Below the pieces are notes generated by a model that was not told where the DNA came from, made no database searches, and saw only the letters and a list, made by a program, of their open reading frames with translations. Shown here piece by piece: positions 63,937 through 64,000 of a stretch of DNA of 64,000 nucleotides. This DNA comes from Roseateles sp. Lineage in GTDB: Bacteria; Pseudomonadota; Gammaproteobacteria; Burkholderiales; Burkholderiaceae_C. The stretch spans positions 35,669 through 99,668 of the forward strand of contig JAFALK010000012.1 in the NCBI GenBank assembly GCA_019234295.1. Reading direction: 5' to 3'. Within the stretch, counting starts at the first letter, position 1, and each line of letters opens with the position of its first letter. The position numbers were made by a program, and so were the translations under genes.

Positions 63937-64000
63937 ATGCAACCCAAATCCCTGAGGCGCGTACACGGCGCCGAGTTCAAGGCCCAGGTTCTGGCTGAGT
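63937..64000 (+). CDS. IS66-type transposase OrfA, N-terminus (partial)
   Basis: Twenty-one codons from ATG 63,937 to the edge read MQPKSLRRVHGAEFKAQVLAE. The (Y/H)xAEFKAQVLAE pattern is the start of the small helix-turn-helix protein at the beginning of IS66-family elements. The remainder lies outside the window, so an IS3-type OrfA is not excluded. Confidence 0.6.
   Translation, partial: MQPKSLRRVHGAEFKAQVLAE

Larger units (their letters stand above)
60316..64000. mobile_element. Remnant genomic island inserted at tRNA-Phe (right end outside window)
   Basis: From the tRNA-Phe 3' end to the window edge the content changes: an integrase remnant, an abiE toxin-antitoxin pair, an XRE regulator, unknown cargo, AT-rich promoter regions and an IS66-type ORF. 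No second copy of the tRNA 3' end is visible up to 64,000, so the far boundary must lie outside. Confidence 0.55.

Overview
The window is high-GC, densely coded chromosomal DNA of a betaproteobacterium, most likely a member of the Burkholderiales (Comamonadaceae or Leptothrix/Rubrivivax-like). The gene set points there: the rsmB-DUF4390-ntrY-short ntrX block ending at tRNA-Phe, a YhdP-Nit operon, a rhombosortase with a GlyGly-CTERM protease, and flavocytochrome c sulfide dehydrogenase. I see no rRNA, CRISPR array or replication origin.

Layout. 1-4.4 kb: a MocR/GabR-type regulator diverging from gabT-gabD (GABA to succinate). 4.4-9.7 kb: a cupin protein, a polysaccharide deacetylase, a rhombosortase and glnE. 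9.8-14.6 kb: yhdP and a nitrilase-type amidase. 14.6-25.5 kb: a lipoprotein, a large tricorn-like protease, a glyoxalase-fold protein, an Ig/NHL-repeat lipoprotein, an unknown zinc-ribbon protein, a UbiH-type monooxygenase and an aldo/keto reductase. 25.5-30 kb: two convergent diguanylate cyclases. 30-33.4 kb: tkt and gap, each closed by a strong terminator. 33.5-37.5 kb: a subtilisin-like GlyGly-CTERM protease, a SPOR-like protein, birA and a SET-domain methyltransferase. 37.6-46.3 kb: topB, an orphan hybrid-less sensor kinase, a nitronate monooxygenase, a TPR protein with a 9-bp repeat tract, and proA. 46.3-49.9 kb: a compact five-gene minus-strand operon (secreted TonB-C-like protein, canonical LytS-type kinase, degenerate pseudokinase, LytTR regulator, YkvA protein). 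50-54.5 kb: a DUF4139 protein and a tightly overlapped queC-lemA-fccA-fccB run. 54.5-60.2 kb: folE, then rsmB-DUF4390-ntrY-ntrX.

At 60,240 a tRNA-Phe gene marks a boundary. Beyond it lie a 51-codon remnant of a tyrosine integrase, an abiEi-abiEii toxin-antitoxin pair, an unknown protein with two SH3-like modules, an XRE regulator and, at the right edge, the start of an IS66-type transposase ORF under a perfect hairpin. This looks like an eroded genomic island in tRNA-Phe. A 17-bp element (15/17 identical) sits in both the abiE and the XRE promoter regions, suggesting shared regulation.

The observations I would look at first are this shared element; the kinase/pseudokinase/LytTR operon; the SET methyltransferase next to a topoisomerase III that carries a histone-H1-like Pro-Ala-Lys tail, with a 27-bp alternating purine-pyrimidine (Z-DNA prone) tract between them; and the rhombosortase and its likely substrate in one window. 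All family names come from reading translated sequence; no database search was run.
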